Shown here piece by piece: positions 1 through 11,240 of a stretch of DNA of 64,000 bases; within the stretch, counting starts at the first letter, position 1; the number at the start of each line of letters is the position of its first letter. The position numbers were made by a program, and so were the translations under genes. The notes under the pieces were generated by a model that saw nothing but the letters and a program-made list of their open reading frames with translations, did no database searches and was not told where the DNA came from. The stretch comes from Panorpa germanica. Its lineage: Eukaryota; Arthropoda; Insecta; Mecoptera; Panorpidae. The stretch is taken from assembly GCA_963678705.1 (NCBI GenBank), contig OY783211.1:13964603-14028602 (forward strand), given 5' to 3'.

Positions 1-1090
1 AAAAGTTTTTAGTATTGAGAGTGTTTCTTTTAGAGTTTTAAGTATTAAGAATTAAGTAAGTTAAATTTAAGAGTGTAAATCCTAACGGCAAAAACAATAA
101 ATAAATAAAAAATAAGTATGATTTCGAATGGAGTATAAATTTGTCAATGTGTAAAGTGCGTATTGAAATTCTTGATTTAATAAAAGAATAGATTTATTAA
201 CCTTTATAGAGTTTTTCAATGCAATTTGCATTAACACTGACCATTAAACGATATAAAATGCGCATTAAGCTTCCCGTAAAAACGTTTAAGACGATGTTTT
301 AACAGCATCCTTGTTTACAACGAATTAATAGCACAATCAGAAGTCATTGACAAACACATTAAAATGATGTCTTCTTATCTTAATTTCCGTTTTGTCATGG
401 ATCGTACAGACTCCCACGCAAGGTGTAAGCAGCAGCAGTGATTAATAATTCCAGTTGACCTATGAAATACTGATAAAAATGGAAATTACTAATAGTCTGT
501 TTGTAAATGTAAACATTCTAATTTATTTTAAAGATGTAGTATACTAAATATCTTCATTTTTATTTGTTTATCCGTCAAAAATTGAAAATTGATTGCTTCA
601 ATTAGTTCAAAAATATTGTTTAAGAAATATTAGTTTTTGAAATTTGTATATAGAATTATGAACACCGTTTTTAGACGCCATTTTTCAAGATGGCTCGGTA
701 TGAATAACTTGCAATTTACATAATGAGCCTTAAGTTCAGAACACATAAAAAAATCGGAACTACTTTCTTTGCAATAAACTTTGCTCTAAATTTTGATAAA
801 GATCAAATGGACCTTTTATTTGTTATGTAATCTGTACTATACCTTACACCTTTAGGGAATCATCTGTCACTTATGCAAGTAAACTGAGAAAAATAAATTA
901 TTTCAATAATACAGTCTAGAATGATAATATAGTACAGTGCAGTACAAATTTGTATTCAAAATTTGGCATCATATCCTTATAACAGATTGTGGACAATACG
1001 AACAAAATCTTCTCTTTCTTTTATAATTAATAATAAGAAAGGAGTGTTCCTCCAGTCATACTTGCATATTTCTACCTACGATTTAAAAAT
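1..1090. other. AT-rich sequence, nothing recognised
   Basis: Short poly(A)-signal-like hexamers near 100 could be the 3' UTR of a gene off the left edge, but nothing confirms this. Confidence 0.4.
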
Positions 1091-1111
1091 AAACCGTGCG
1101 CGTGTTCCTAG

Positions 1112-1293
1112 TGGAGATGCATCATACTACTAATATTCCTTGTAACATTTTTGATGTCTCGCGGCAAGCTCGTGGCAATGATTTAAGACAAGTCTCGGAC
1201 TCGACCTGTTTAGACGATCACTTAGGTCATGGGTGGGAATATAATAGGTCACCGTCATTGATAATCAATCGAATAACATTCATATGCAGCTAA
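1112..1293 (+). CDS. Possible terminal exon of a gene to the left (weak)
   Basis: The sequence is less AT-rich than its surroundings and has an open frame (MHHTTNIPCNIFDVSRQ, then QVSDSTCLDDHLGHGW) ending in TAA. An acceptor-like GTGTTCCTAG precedes it and AAATAAAATC follows about 45 bases after the stop. No similarity recognised, and the only in-frame starts are a GTG and an internal ATG. Confidence 0.15.
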
Positions 1294-2330
1294 TTAAATT
1301 AATTAATTTTTTTTGATATAATGTAAATAAGAAATAAAATCATTGTTGTAACCTTATACATTCGTAAAGTTATAAATGACAATAAAATCTTCTTTGAAAT
1401 GTTCTAAACGTACTTGATTTTGTTTGTTGTTGGTTTGTACATGAAGTACGTTTCAATGTAATAGAAGATTTATTTGTAATATAAGGATTTCTATTATAGG
1501 AAACTGTTTTGATGTAAAAATGAGAAAACTATGCGAGTGACATCTCTTGTAAGTTTAATGTACTAATACAGTATCAGGGTTGAAATGAATGCCATTACCG
1601 AACAAAAGATGGGGTATTAATTTTGTTTTGTTAAATGAAATTAAACCTAGTTTGCGTCTTTAATAAGTTATTACAAAAAATTTCCTGGAGCTACAACGCG
1701 TTTGTTACTGCGTTTAGAAAAAAGTTATAAAGGTAAAATTTGACCAAAATTTTTAACGTCTAATTTACAATTTACAAATAGTGTCTAGGTTACATTCACA
1801 TCGTTTTTGGATAATCCTAACAAAGATTGTTGAACCAAAGAATCTAGACACCTGTCTATCACAACATTGTACGATAACAAAAGTAATTAAGCAAAATTCA
1901 TTATTAAAAATCTATTCATCAATCCAGTGGGGTCACTATTAACTGTAATGCTTTGTTGATAACATCTTTATAATAAAAATAATCAGGAAGAAAGAAAGAA
2001 CGAAAGCCTTTGACGCATTACCGATTTGTAAGTATATTTTCATGTATTTTTTTTATATTATTCTAATTCACAATTCAAATGAAAGAATTTGCATGAATTT
2101 AAAATAATAATATATCATGAATTCATGTAACTACAATGATAAACACTTAATTATTTGAATTATCTAACATGGCATAGAACCTCGTTTTGAAATGATTTAA
2201 TACCTGGAACTTTATTTGATTTATTTGACTTTTAATAAGATGATTTAATGTGGACGGGTCTGATTATATAACCAATGAATGCTTAATGAAGCAGCTATGG
2301 AGATATACTAATGAAATAATTCTAGAATGG

Positions 2331-2690
2331 GATTGTGAACCATGTCTTCATCTCTATGAAACTGTGCTACCAGTACCTCAAATGTCCTATTATATTTTAG
2401 GAGATATTAACAATTCATTTTTACAGTCATTTTTTCCCCTTTATTTATTAAAGGGATGTAAAAAAGATACTTAACACAGGACTCTTATACATATAACAAA
2501 TAACTGACCTATCCGTTAACAGTGCGACATGTTACGTCATAAATATGGCCGACATCTGTAGCGTTAAAACTACAATTTAAATTTTTAATTGCTATATCTC
2601 CGTTAACATTTAGATATTCAATAAAATAAAAACGTCAATATACATTTATTAACATCTATTTCAATCAACAATTAAGAAATCTACCCCTAA
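2331..2690 (+). repeat. Dispersed family C copy
   Basis: Blocks in order: ACCTCAAATGTC, GGAGATATTAACAATT, AACACAGGACTCTTATACAT, ATGTTACGTCATAAATATGG, TTTTTAATTGCTATATCTCC and AATATACATTTATTAACATC, nearly identical to 43434-43798. A chance 74-codon frame overlaps it. Confidence 0.8.
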
Positions 2691-3884
2691 GAAATAAGTT
2701 AACAAGCCTATTAAAGTTTTGTAATAAATTATACTGCAATAGCGTTGAATCAAGAGTCCAATTTAGACTAATATTTAGTACTATTCTAATTCACGTTTAT
2801 TACGGTACTGAGAATGAGAACTTAGAAATTTTCTTTTGTAATATATGAAGAAAGGATGGAATTTTGTTTTTTGTTGCAATCAAATTCATTTACGAAGTTA
2901 CTAACTTATTACTTTTAATGTAAAATTTTTCGATAAAAGCCTAACTTTAATTTATTATTTAAATTTGTATCAGGTGCTGCTACATGAAAACAAATGGCAC
3001 TTTTTAATATTAATTTCAAATTTTTAAAGTGTCTTCACTAAATATTATTTTAAAATAAAAGATTTTAGAAAATAGAAATTTATATCATGAAATTTGGGAA
3101 CAAATATTTATTTTTCACATTTGTAATTCTGTATTTATAATTCTAAATTTGTATATTCTGTTGTTAATCTTACACTACTTGAACTAAATATGGTTTGAAA
3201 CTAAGGTCGAGACTCTTATTTGACCTGAGGAAATCCACATAAAATCTATTCTATTTGTCAATCATCAAACATCTGGATAACCCTACATATAAATTCCTTA
3301 GACATTTCTTACTTATTTTATAAAATAAATGATTTACTCATCAATAACTATTGTATAAAGTAATATTATCAGACATGATATACCTATTCTGCAGTAAATA
3401 TCTTTCCCCTGACATTCAAGATAGCTTTATCTTTCTGCATAGTTCATTATCGCTTGATTAAAAATTCCACAACTTCCGTATTTAATTATTATTTTATCTT
3501 CTGCGAATATATGCCAATGATAAATGCAATAAAATTTTGCATTGTAAACAGATAGAGGATTGAAATATGTCTTTAAATTGCAGAAAAAATAATTATGCAA
3601 TTTTTATTTTCTTATTTAGTTTTTGAGGTAATTTAATTTTGGTTGAATTTCATTTAGTAGGATTATATCAGTTACATTTGAACTCATATGGGTCGATTGT
3701 TTAATTCTAGTTTTTATTTTAATAAATATTCAAAAATTAATATATCTATTTAAAGTTTTAATTTAATTTAACTGCGTAATATTACGATCTTGATAATTAA
3801 TGTCGTCACGCACTAAAAGAATGTAACAAGTACAGCTGCTATAGCTTGACGTCTAATACTGAATTGCTTTTGCACTTCTTTTGT

Positions 3885-4331
3885 TTAACAATAATTGTAA
3901 AGGTTTCCAAATGGTAGTGCTGAAGAAAAGCTTATCCCTTTAATTATTAAATTAACATAAAAAACAATTTGAATCGTTAATAACTTCTGTAATAATGATA
4001 ATTGAATAAAAATAATTGGATATTTAAGGTTTTCTTCCAAAGGCAACTTTATCAATACAGTGCAGTTTAATATTAATTCAGTTATGTTCACAACCCAATT
4101 GCACAATGTTTTTACAATACTATTCTTTCCTACGTTTTTATTAAAGGCACTTTCATGTAAGACGTATCGTAAATTAACAGTGCTATTAATTACATAACAG
4201 ACATTGAGATAATCTGATATCTTCAATTGCTTTATTGACAATTCACTAAATACAATGTTTACGACATACAGCGACATGAGTAATTGCCGTGAGACTGAGG
4301 AAGCTCTCCATTTATTGTTAAATAATTCGAA
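3885..4331 (-). CDS. Unrecognised open frame of 148 codons, possible terminal exon
   Basis: The minus-strand frame is open from an acceptor-like ATTGTTTTTATACAG at 4332 to a TAA at 3885, with an internal ATG at 4277. The product is hydrophobic and rich in Ile, Leu and Asn. I recognise no domain, and it does not carry the C-terminal motifs of insect chemoreceptors. An open frame of this length is only marginally unexpected in DNA this AT-rich, and codon use gives no support. It sits about 440 bases beyond the 3' end of the kinase gene on the same strand. Confidence 0.2.
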   Translation of the reverse strand, partial: FELFNNKWRASSVSRQLLMSLYVVNIVFSELSIKQLKISDYLNVCYVINSTVNLRYVLHESAFNKNVGKNSIVKTLCNWVVNITELILNCTVLIKLPLEENLKYPIIFIQLSLLQKLLTIQIVFYVNLIIKGISFSSALPFGNLYNYC

Positions 4332-4729
4332 CTGTATAAAAACAATTCATTAATATAATTATCATATCACATATATGCATATAAATTTTAGATAAACATA
4401 GAAAAGAAATTTGAAAATAGAAACAGAACCATAGCTTCTTTTACAAAGTTTTATTTAAAGAAAGGAAGTTGTCAAGATAGTGAGATATTATTATAACATA
4501 ACAAATAGATACTTAAAATTTAATGTAATGAACAATTAATTCAATTGTAATAAGAATTAACCTACTTATAAGGTAAAAACTTGCTAAAGTCAATGAAACG
4601 AAACTTCCTGTATCTTAAATCTATCATATATATATATTTTTTTAAAGCACAAAGCAAAAAATATGTAAAAATATAATTACATTTAAAATTTTACTTTGAA
4701 TAAAACAATAAATTTCAGATAAACAATTA

Positions 4730-4735
4730 TTTATT
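4730..4735 (-). terminator. Poly(A) signal AATAAA of the kinase gene
   Basis: An AATAAA hexamer on the minus strand about 36 bases after the TGA stop. Position and strand fit a 3' end signal, but AT-rich DNA yields such hexamers often. Confidence 0.4.
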
Positions 4736-4771
4736 TTTATGTTTTTTATAATTGTTTCTTCGCTCCAATAG

Positions 4772-6247
4772 TCATCGCGACAAGCTGGGATAGTACCTGT
4801 CTCTGGAGGAGACGTCAATGAGTTCACCGCCTCCTTGGATACGTTTGTGATGGGGAAGACGGTCGAAGAACTTATGTTTCAAAGCGTTAGATAGGGTTAT
4901 ACGTTTATCAGGGTCAAATTCTAACATCATCTGCATTAGATCGAACATGTCTCTATCGTCCTGACTGTCGGACTCGATATACTTGTACAGGGGTTTACAG
5001 TTGTCGCGAACGTACCTCGCGGAGGACCCCTTCTCATCCCAATCGACGAACCCCCGGTGGAAGTAGTTGCATCGGGTGGTTCTAGTCAATTTGGGAGGTA
5101 GTTGTCCTAGGATTCTCTCCATCATTCCGAAATGCTCACGATTCTCATGAGTCTGGAATAGGGTCCCTCCGTGATACAGTTCAAACATGATGCATCCGAT
5201 GGACCACACGTCGCAGGCGTGCGTCCATCCCAGCTGCAACATGACCTCAGGGGCGCGGTAGTGTCGAGTGGAGACAATAGAGCTGTGGTGTTCGTAGTCG
5301 AACGTGGCGCTTCCGAAGTCGATCAACCTGATGTCGGTGTTCTTGACGCGCTTGATGTCGTGGCGCCACTTCTCGTTGGAGATGGTTTCGTAGTCGGAGC
5401 AAACAAAGAGTATGTTCTCAGGTTTGAGGTCCGTGTGAGTGAGTTTATTTTGATGTAAGAATCGGACAGCCCAACAGAGCTGGTAAATTATGTGACGAAT
5501 TTGATCAATAGGATAAGGTTGGTAGAAATTGTTCTTTAAAAACTCAAAAATACTAGATCCCAGTATTTCAAAACCAATACAGATATGACCGTGGTAGTTG
5601 AACCATGACAACATTTGGACGCACAAGTTATTACCATCGGGGTCAAGATCATTAATTGTTTGCAAAACTTTTATTTCTAGAGCGGCTGCTTCACGATATT
5701 TTTCACGATTTTTAATTATCTTAAGAGCGAGGAATTGATCTTCCACAACATCACGGACCTTAATTACTTTACCAAAGGTTCCTTCTCCCATTGTTGAAAA
5801 TATTTCGTAACGTTGTCCTAGCATGTCACCGGTCTTGTAAATCAGGTGACCTTCCTCGTCATCAGCAACTGGACTTATTGAATGGTGCTTTTCGTCCCTT
5901 TTGCTATGTCTGCTTGGACGTTGTTGTTTCCTTCTTCTGCTGGAGGTGTTAGAACTGTGTTGTCGTCGTCTTCGTTTATCGGAACTTCCGGTTCTGTCGT
6001 TGTAGTAGGAAGAGTTCCGGTCTCCCGATTCTTGACGACGACGATATCCATGGTGGGAACGGCTGCGGGATCTGGAGTGATAACGATTACGTCGTCTTCG
6101 GGATCTGTCGTCGCTAGTGCGACCGGTGTGACGGTAACGCGAAGGGGAGCGGGACCAAGATCTGGAGCTATCTGCTCGTCTCCGCTTCATAACATTACGA
6201 GATCGACTTCTTGTGCGGGAACGGTGTCCTCCACGTGAACGGGGCAT
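4772..6247 (-). CDS. CLK/Doa-type (LAMMER) dual-specificity protein kinase, intronless coding region
   Basis: Complete kinase of 491 aa. CLK kinases phosphorylate SR splicing factors in the nucleus. Residues 1-~125 are rich in Arg-Ser dipeptides, the usual CLK N-terminal tail, followed by an acidic DDEEGHLIY stretch and the kinase domain. Visible motifs: Gly-rich loop GEGTFG (154-159), ATP lysine in ALKIIK (K176), paired Glu in AALEI (E191), catalytic loop HTDLKPEN (271-278, Asp 273), DFG (310-312) and APE (332-334). The LAMMER signature is [11 protein letters not shown] (371-381), where most family members have EHLAMMERILG. The tail [12 protein letters not shown] recalls the end of CLK2, so it looks closer to CLK2 than to fly Doa, but I cannot align it. 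I chose the ATG at 6247; the frame is open to a TTG at 6274, which is not a normal animal start. Known Doa/CLK genes have several coding introns and this one has none, which suggests a retrocopy, yet the frame is intact and the catalytic residues are kept, so it looks functional. Confidence 0.95.
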   Translation of the reverse strand: MPRSRGGHRSRTRSRSRNVMKRRRADSSRSWSRSPSRYRHTGRTSDDRSRRRRNRYHSRSRSRSHHGYRRRQESGDRNSSYYNDRTGSSDKRRRRQHSSNTSSRRRKQQRPSRHSKRDEKHHSISPVADDEEGHLIYKTGDMLGQRYEIFSTMGEGTFGKVIKVRDVVEDQFLALKIIKNREKYREAAALEIKVLQTINDLDPDGNNLCVQMLSWFNYHGHICIGFEILGSSIFEFLKNNFYQPYPIDQIRHIIYQLCWAVRFLHQNKLTHTDLKPENILFVCSDYETISNEKWRHDIKRVKNTDIRLIDFGSATFDYEHHSSIVSTRHYRAPEVMLQLGWTHACDVWSIGCIMFELYHGGTLFQTHENREHFGMMERILGQLPPKLTRTTRCNYFHRGFVDWDEKGSSARYVRDNCKPLYKYIESDSQDDRDMFDLMQMMLEFDPDKRITLSNALKHKFFDRLPHHKRIQGGGELIDVSSRDRYYPSLSR

Positions 6248-6283
6248 TATTGGATTTGTTCGGATTATATCCAAATTATGTAA

Positions 6284-6300
6284 TCTGAAAAAGAAAATAA
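6284..6300 (-). promoter_or_regulatory. Possible 3' splice site just upstream of the kinase start
   Basis: On the minus strand a pyrimidine-rich tract ending TTTTTCAG comes right before position 6284, 37 bases upstream of the kinase ATG. It looks like an intron acceptor, so the mRNA may have a separate 5' UTR exon further to the right. No matching donor was identified. Confidence 0.4.
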
Positions 6301-8243
6301 CTAATGTCTATATAGAGCGAAGAAACTGGTTTTCATTTTACATTTTTAGATGATATAATATGATAGATTTAATTTCAAAATAAAATATGTAAATAATTAT
6401 TCAAAAATCAATAAGCAATATATTTATAGATTAAAAATATGAAAATATGTCTAAAACAAAACATTACACAAATATAATACAGAAAAACGGTGAATTATGA
6501 CTGTGTACACAAGAATAACTCTTGCTATTGCTATCTACTTGATCAGCTGTCACCGCAATATTCTCAACGACTACTTTAAGCCTACTTCGCACTAAGCCGA
6601 ATTGAAAACGCACAACTGAAACATAAGACGACGTTTCAATTAATATGTTTTAGAAATAGTAGCTTTCCAATTGCAGTCAAATTTTATGTACGGCTCGCTA
6701 ATTTTTGAATGTAACTTTCGTTCATGAAACTAATTAAATAATGCAATTCCTCGTTGGGAAATATGAAAACTAATAACTAAAACATGTGTCCTCAATACCT
6801 ATGCGAAGAACAAATGGTATTTTATAAATATTACGCATAAAGATTAATTTTACAATTGACAATTGAGTGGACTTGTTGTGGAGGATAAGCAAATGAGAAT
6901 TTAATGTGGCATAGCAAATTTATTAGGGCTACGATTTTATAGAATGTTTTCCTTGTAAAAGTGTCATTTTATTGCGTTTATTGTCAGTTATGATTTGATT
7001 ACGAATCGGTTGACATATATACATCTAAAGGGACATCCAAATTTTCTGTAAAATGAATTTCTTTATATACAGATCAATTTGCTGTTCTTATAAAAAGGGA
7101 GTAGGATGATTAGGGATAAAGGGTAGATAAGTATTATAACAGAGGATTAAAGTATAGTAGTGTGCAAATAATATTAGGCTGTTCCTTCAATATATGCGAG
7201 TATTTAGAACATCCAAGAAGTCAATAAATCATTAAAACACGAAGAAATACTAGTAAGAAAATGACCATAAGATTTTAAAGATAAAGATATGTAGTGTCAT
7301 ATTGCATAACATCAATTTGTATGTTACATGTGGTGATTACCATTAATTGTGTACGAACGGTAATTAACATTCCAGTGAAGACGTCTTGTGAGAAGCATAA
7401 GTTATTTAAGATACAGATAATCAAATGAACGATGATATCTTCCGGCATCTCAAGACGCAATCCAATAATCATGTTAGGTTATTCAGATTGAAAAGGATTC
7501 TATTACAACTTCACGTTCTAGTCAATTAATATTCAGACACGGCATTTATAAAAGTTTGTTTTCATTGATCTTTGAATATTGTTGCGATTACGTTGCAATA
7601 CTTATACACAATTATGAAATACAGGGTGTTCCATTTTAGAGTTTTTTGTATTTGAAACTTGTGTAATTTTAATCAATATCTAAATTTCTCGTCATTTTAA
7701 TTGTACTATATACAATCTTGTATTGTATTGAAACTGCGAGGTATTTAGTGGTAATTGCGCACGGATGTACTTTGTTCGATGCGGGTCTATTAGTTATATT
7801 TCCGTGACTTAACGAAAAAAAAATTAGAGATAAAAAAGGGTCAATTCATATATGAAAATTAAATAATGTTAACACAAAACTAGTGATTAAAATTTACGAC
7901 TAATTTAAGTTATAGTAATTCCATGATTAAATCCCTCATTCTTACTAATTTGCATCTTTTTAAGAATGTTTATCAAATTATTTATCAAAGCATCATGACT
8001 GTATTCAATTACATTTCACAAGCTGTTAGACTACAAGAAGACTATAGTTAAAAAAAATGAGGTTTTCAGTACTTTTTAATAGATAAACGTTGACTGCTGT
8101 GTCTTTAGGTTCAAACCCCGGAACAGAGTGACATTTCTGGACATAAAGTTATTAAGTAGCGGAATGGTCTACATATATAAGACCACGACACTACAAAAAC
8201 TATATAGAATCTATATCAATAAATACTAAAGTAACTAATGTAA
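6301..8243. other. Intergenic, nothing firmly recognised
   Basis: Lies upstream of the kinase. The phrase ACAGGGTGTTCC at 7621 resembles a motif at 49514 and, reversed, at 60744, suggesting old repeat ends. A B-box-like GGTTCAAACCCC occurs at 8108 without a tRNA fold around it. Confidence 0.4.
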
Positions 8244-8448
8244 TCTTTCAACAAAAACTGTCATATTAAATTTCGCAACATTTTTGAACTGTCACCATAC
8301 AACCATCATTGCGGTGACATTTGGCAGGTATTGCGTTCTATTACTAACCTCAGAGTCTGTACTTTGGATTAAAATAAAAATATTAATATTTTTCACAAAT
8401 GTTTTGCGTTGTTCTGATGATTTTAAATGACACTTTTGTTGAAAGATC
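8244..8448. mobile_element. Family D MITE
   Basis: Terminal inverted repeats CTTTCAACAAAAACTGTCAT and its counterpart AATGACACTTTTGTTGAAAG. The interior block ACATTTGGCAGGTATTG with ATTACTAACCTCAGAG recurs at 25540-25600 and, reversed, in part at 58920-58960. Confidence 0.7.
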
Positions 8449-11165
8449 CTATATACTCGTACATCCTACTACTTAGCTAGAAATACAATGCTAGTGTTTG
8501 CTTGTAGCACGCTATTTCTATGGGACCAGTGTATAGAAAGATAGTAAGTTGCTTACAGAATATCCATAATGAATCTTTGAAAACTTAGTAGAGCAGAAAT
8601 AATTCTTGTCAGTTGAAAGCCAAAATAGAAAAATGGCAAGCGCTGAAAAATGTTTACAAATGTAAGAATAATTTAAAAGACGAATAAAATATCTTGACAA
8701 ATACATTAAATATTAAAAATATTGTTTACAATATAAATAAAAAATTTATTATAAGAAGATAAAAAGTAAAACTTTAAACAAACGAGCCAATATAAAATGT
8801 TTACAAGTAAACTGCACAAAATAAATATTTAGAAAAAAAAAAGAAAAACAAAATACCAACTTACGTAGAAATGCAATTTTCAGACATCTTATTTTTTTCC
8901 AGTTAAAAATACTTAATTTAATTACATACGTTTACAATATCATAATGATATTTGATATTCGGTTAAGTATGATTTGAACATAATTTATAATATATTTAAC
9001 CATGTTTTAATATTTTATGTTACTTTTCATGTCCCACCAATTCCTGATATTTACCAATTAAGTCACTAACAGACTAACACCTCAGTTTTTTAGTTTCGCT
9101 GTCAGTGTGTAGATGTAGATGTAGATGTAATGCTGTCAGTGTATACTGTTCATGTTAGTGTTCGTGTTTCCCCTTCCAACACACAACTTGAGTATTCTTT
9201 TATAAAACAACCTATGCGATCAAGGCAATGTAAAAGTAATGTCGGAATATATTATGTGTCCAGAGTTACTTAGGACGCGATAGCGAGAACAGCTAAATTT
9301 TCTATTGTTTATATACATTATTATTTATATATTAAATTTATTTTCATACATTACTTTGATTTTTTCAAAAAATATTTTTCAATTTTTTAATAAAATGACT
9401 TGAAATCGCGCGGTGTCAATTATAATAGTGAATGTGCCAAAAATGTGAATAATTTTTTTTTTTTGAAATTTACATTTTAATTTCTGAATTTATAGTGATT
9501 TTTTTTTATTATAAATATGTGGTTAAAATTGTGTATATATTTTCTAAATTGATTAGTGTTTCAAAATAGATATCATTATAAATAGACATTTAAGGTAAAA
9601 ATATCATTTATTGTATATAAATTAATATAAATTAGAATTCATAGATGTCAGTAGCGTAAAGTAAATACTAGAATCTGACGTTTAAAATTGAAAAGCTGCC
9701 CGAAATAAAAGTATTGACAATTTATATATAGGTGTTAATTAATTTATTCTGTAATGTTAAACAAATAGGTTGCAGAAAAGAAAAGTAGTAATATAACAAG
9801 AAGTTGAAATTACAAATTTAACAGAAATTAATAGTTTTAGCTAAATGACAAATGTAATTGAATATTTTGTGAAATGAACATTTAACAGAAAAATATGTTC
9901 GAACTTTTCTGTTAATGTTAAAACCGACAATTAGAAGATAGATGTCTAATTCATTATTGAGACATTTTCGAAATTTGAGTTAAGTTACTGATTCATTACA
10001 GAGATATCTCATAAATACAAGCAAACAAAATTATATTACAATATTGTATTCATCGATATCTCAAGACTCAATATTCCGAGTTGTCTCACTAATTAACTGG
10101 GCGAACAATATTAGTATATCAAAAAATATGCATCGGTAAAACTCATATAGTTCGTACGTCTAAAAATAACTGACAACATATATTTATGCTTACAAAGATA
10201 ATATTATTTGTGTGTACAGCTATTTGTCATATTAGTAAATTGATAAATATAACAAAGGCAAGTTTACCATGTTGATCGTCCAGTTCATTAGCGTGACAGC
10301 TTTGCGATATTCATTTTTCAATCATTCCAGCGGTATTCGACAAATTTATCTGCATTATAATTTTGTTTGGTTGCACTTATGAGTTATCTGAGTGTTGAAT
10401 TAGATAGACGATACAATTTTACATATAACTGCAAACTCAAATCAAATTTCGATTGTTCGCATTTGTTTCGCTAATAAATTAAAATCGGAGAAAATGTAAA
10501 ATACAATTAAAGATATAAGTTACGTAAATAATATTAAATTATCATAATTCAGAATATAATTAATGTGTTTAATTTTTATTATACGAATATGCAGACATTT
10601 ATTATTTGTTTATTGCTTAGCATTATTTTAAATAAAAACAAACATTGAATGTTGCAATTTATGTTTCAGTTTATAGTTTTGAAACCATTCTATCGCAAGT
10701 GATAATTAAAAATTAGTATATTTTACACGCGAGTGAGTGGCGGCGCGGTGCACACACAACGTTTGTACTGTTACAACGTTTTACTGTTTTAAGGTTTAAC
10801 ATAATAAAATCATTTATAAATCTCACTTTTGGAAAATGAATATGATAAAATGTTAAATAAAGCCTTGCATAATCGTCTGAGGTTTTAAATTTATATCAAT
10901 TTACCGAAACAGATAAAAAAATTAGTGCCATTTTTGACTGATATTATTTTAGTAAAAAAAAACGAAAAGTAAATTTTTGACAGGTTAAAATATTATTAAA
11001 TTTAATAGACAAATTCATGTTAAAATTAAAACCGTGTATATTTATTATTTTAGTTTTGAGTTTAAATTTTTGTTTGCATTTATAAAAATTATTATACATT
11101 ATCTAAATTTTTTTCAATACACTAATAATGAAATGAACCGATTACAAATTATTATTATAATTTTT
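8449..11165. other. Intergenic, AT-rich, small tandem repeats only
   Basis: A GTAGAT hexamer is repeated three times at 9110-9128. A short GC-rich patch at 10728-10765 could be a promoter or untranslated exon, without support. No open frame of note. Confidence 0.4.
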
Positions 11166-11170
11166 ATTAA

Positions 11171-11235
11171 ATTTATTTAATGTCGTCTTATGATGTTAAG
11201 TCATATCACCATCGACCTCCTATCTATGTTGGGGG
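11171..11235 (+). repeat. Dispersed family A copy
   Basis: Diverged copy of the family best seen at 40121: ATTTATTTAA, a TCGTCTTA block and CATCGACCTCC in the same order. Confidence 0.5.
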
Positions 11236-11240
11236 ATAAA

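Noticed and set aside
4642..4827. 61-codon minus-strand frame
   Set aside because: Overlaps the 3' end of the kinase in another frame; a shadow.
5171..6238. Two open frames on the + strand opposite the kinase (95 and 118 codons)
   Set aside because: Antisense shadows of the GC-richer kinase coding region, with no recognisable domain.
6245..6274. Kinase start at a TTG (6274), nine codons upstream
   Set aside because: TTG is not a usual animal start codon; the ATG at 6247 fits the CLK N-terminus MPRSRGG and lies downstream of the splice acceptor.
8100..8125. tRNA gene, from the GGTTCAAACCCC B-box-like motif
   Set aside because: No A box at the right spacing and no acceptor stem; at most a retroposon scrap.
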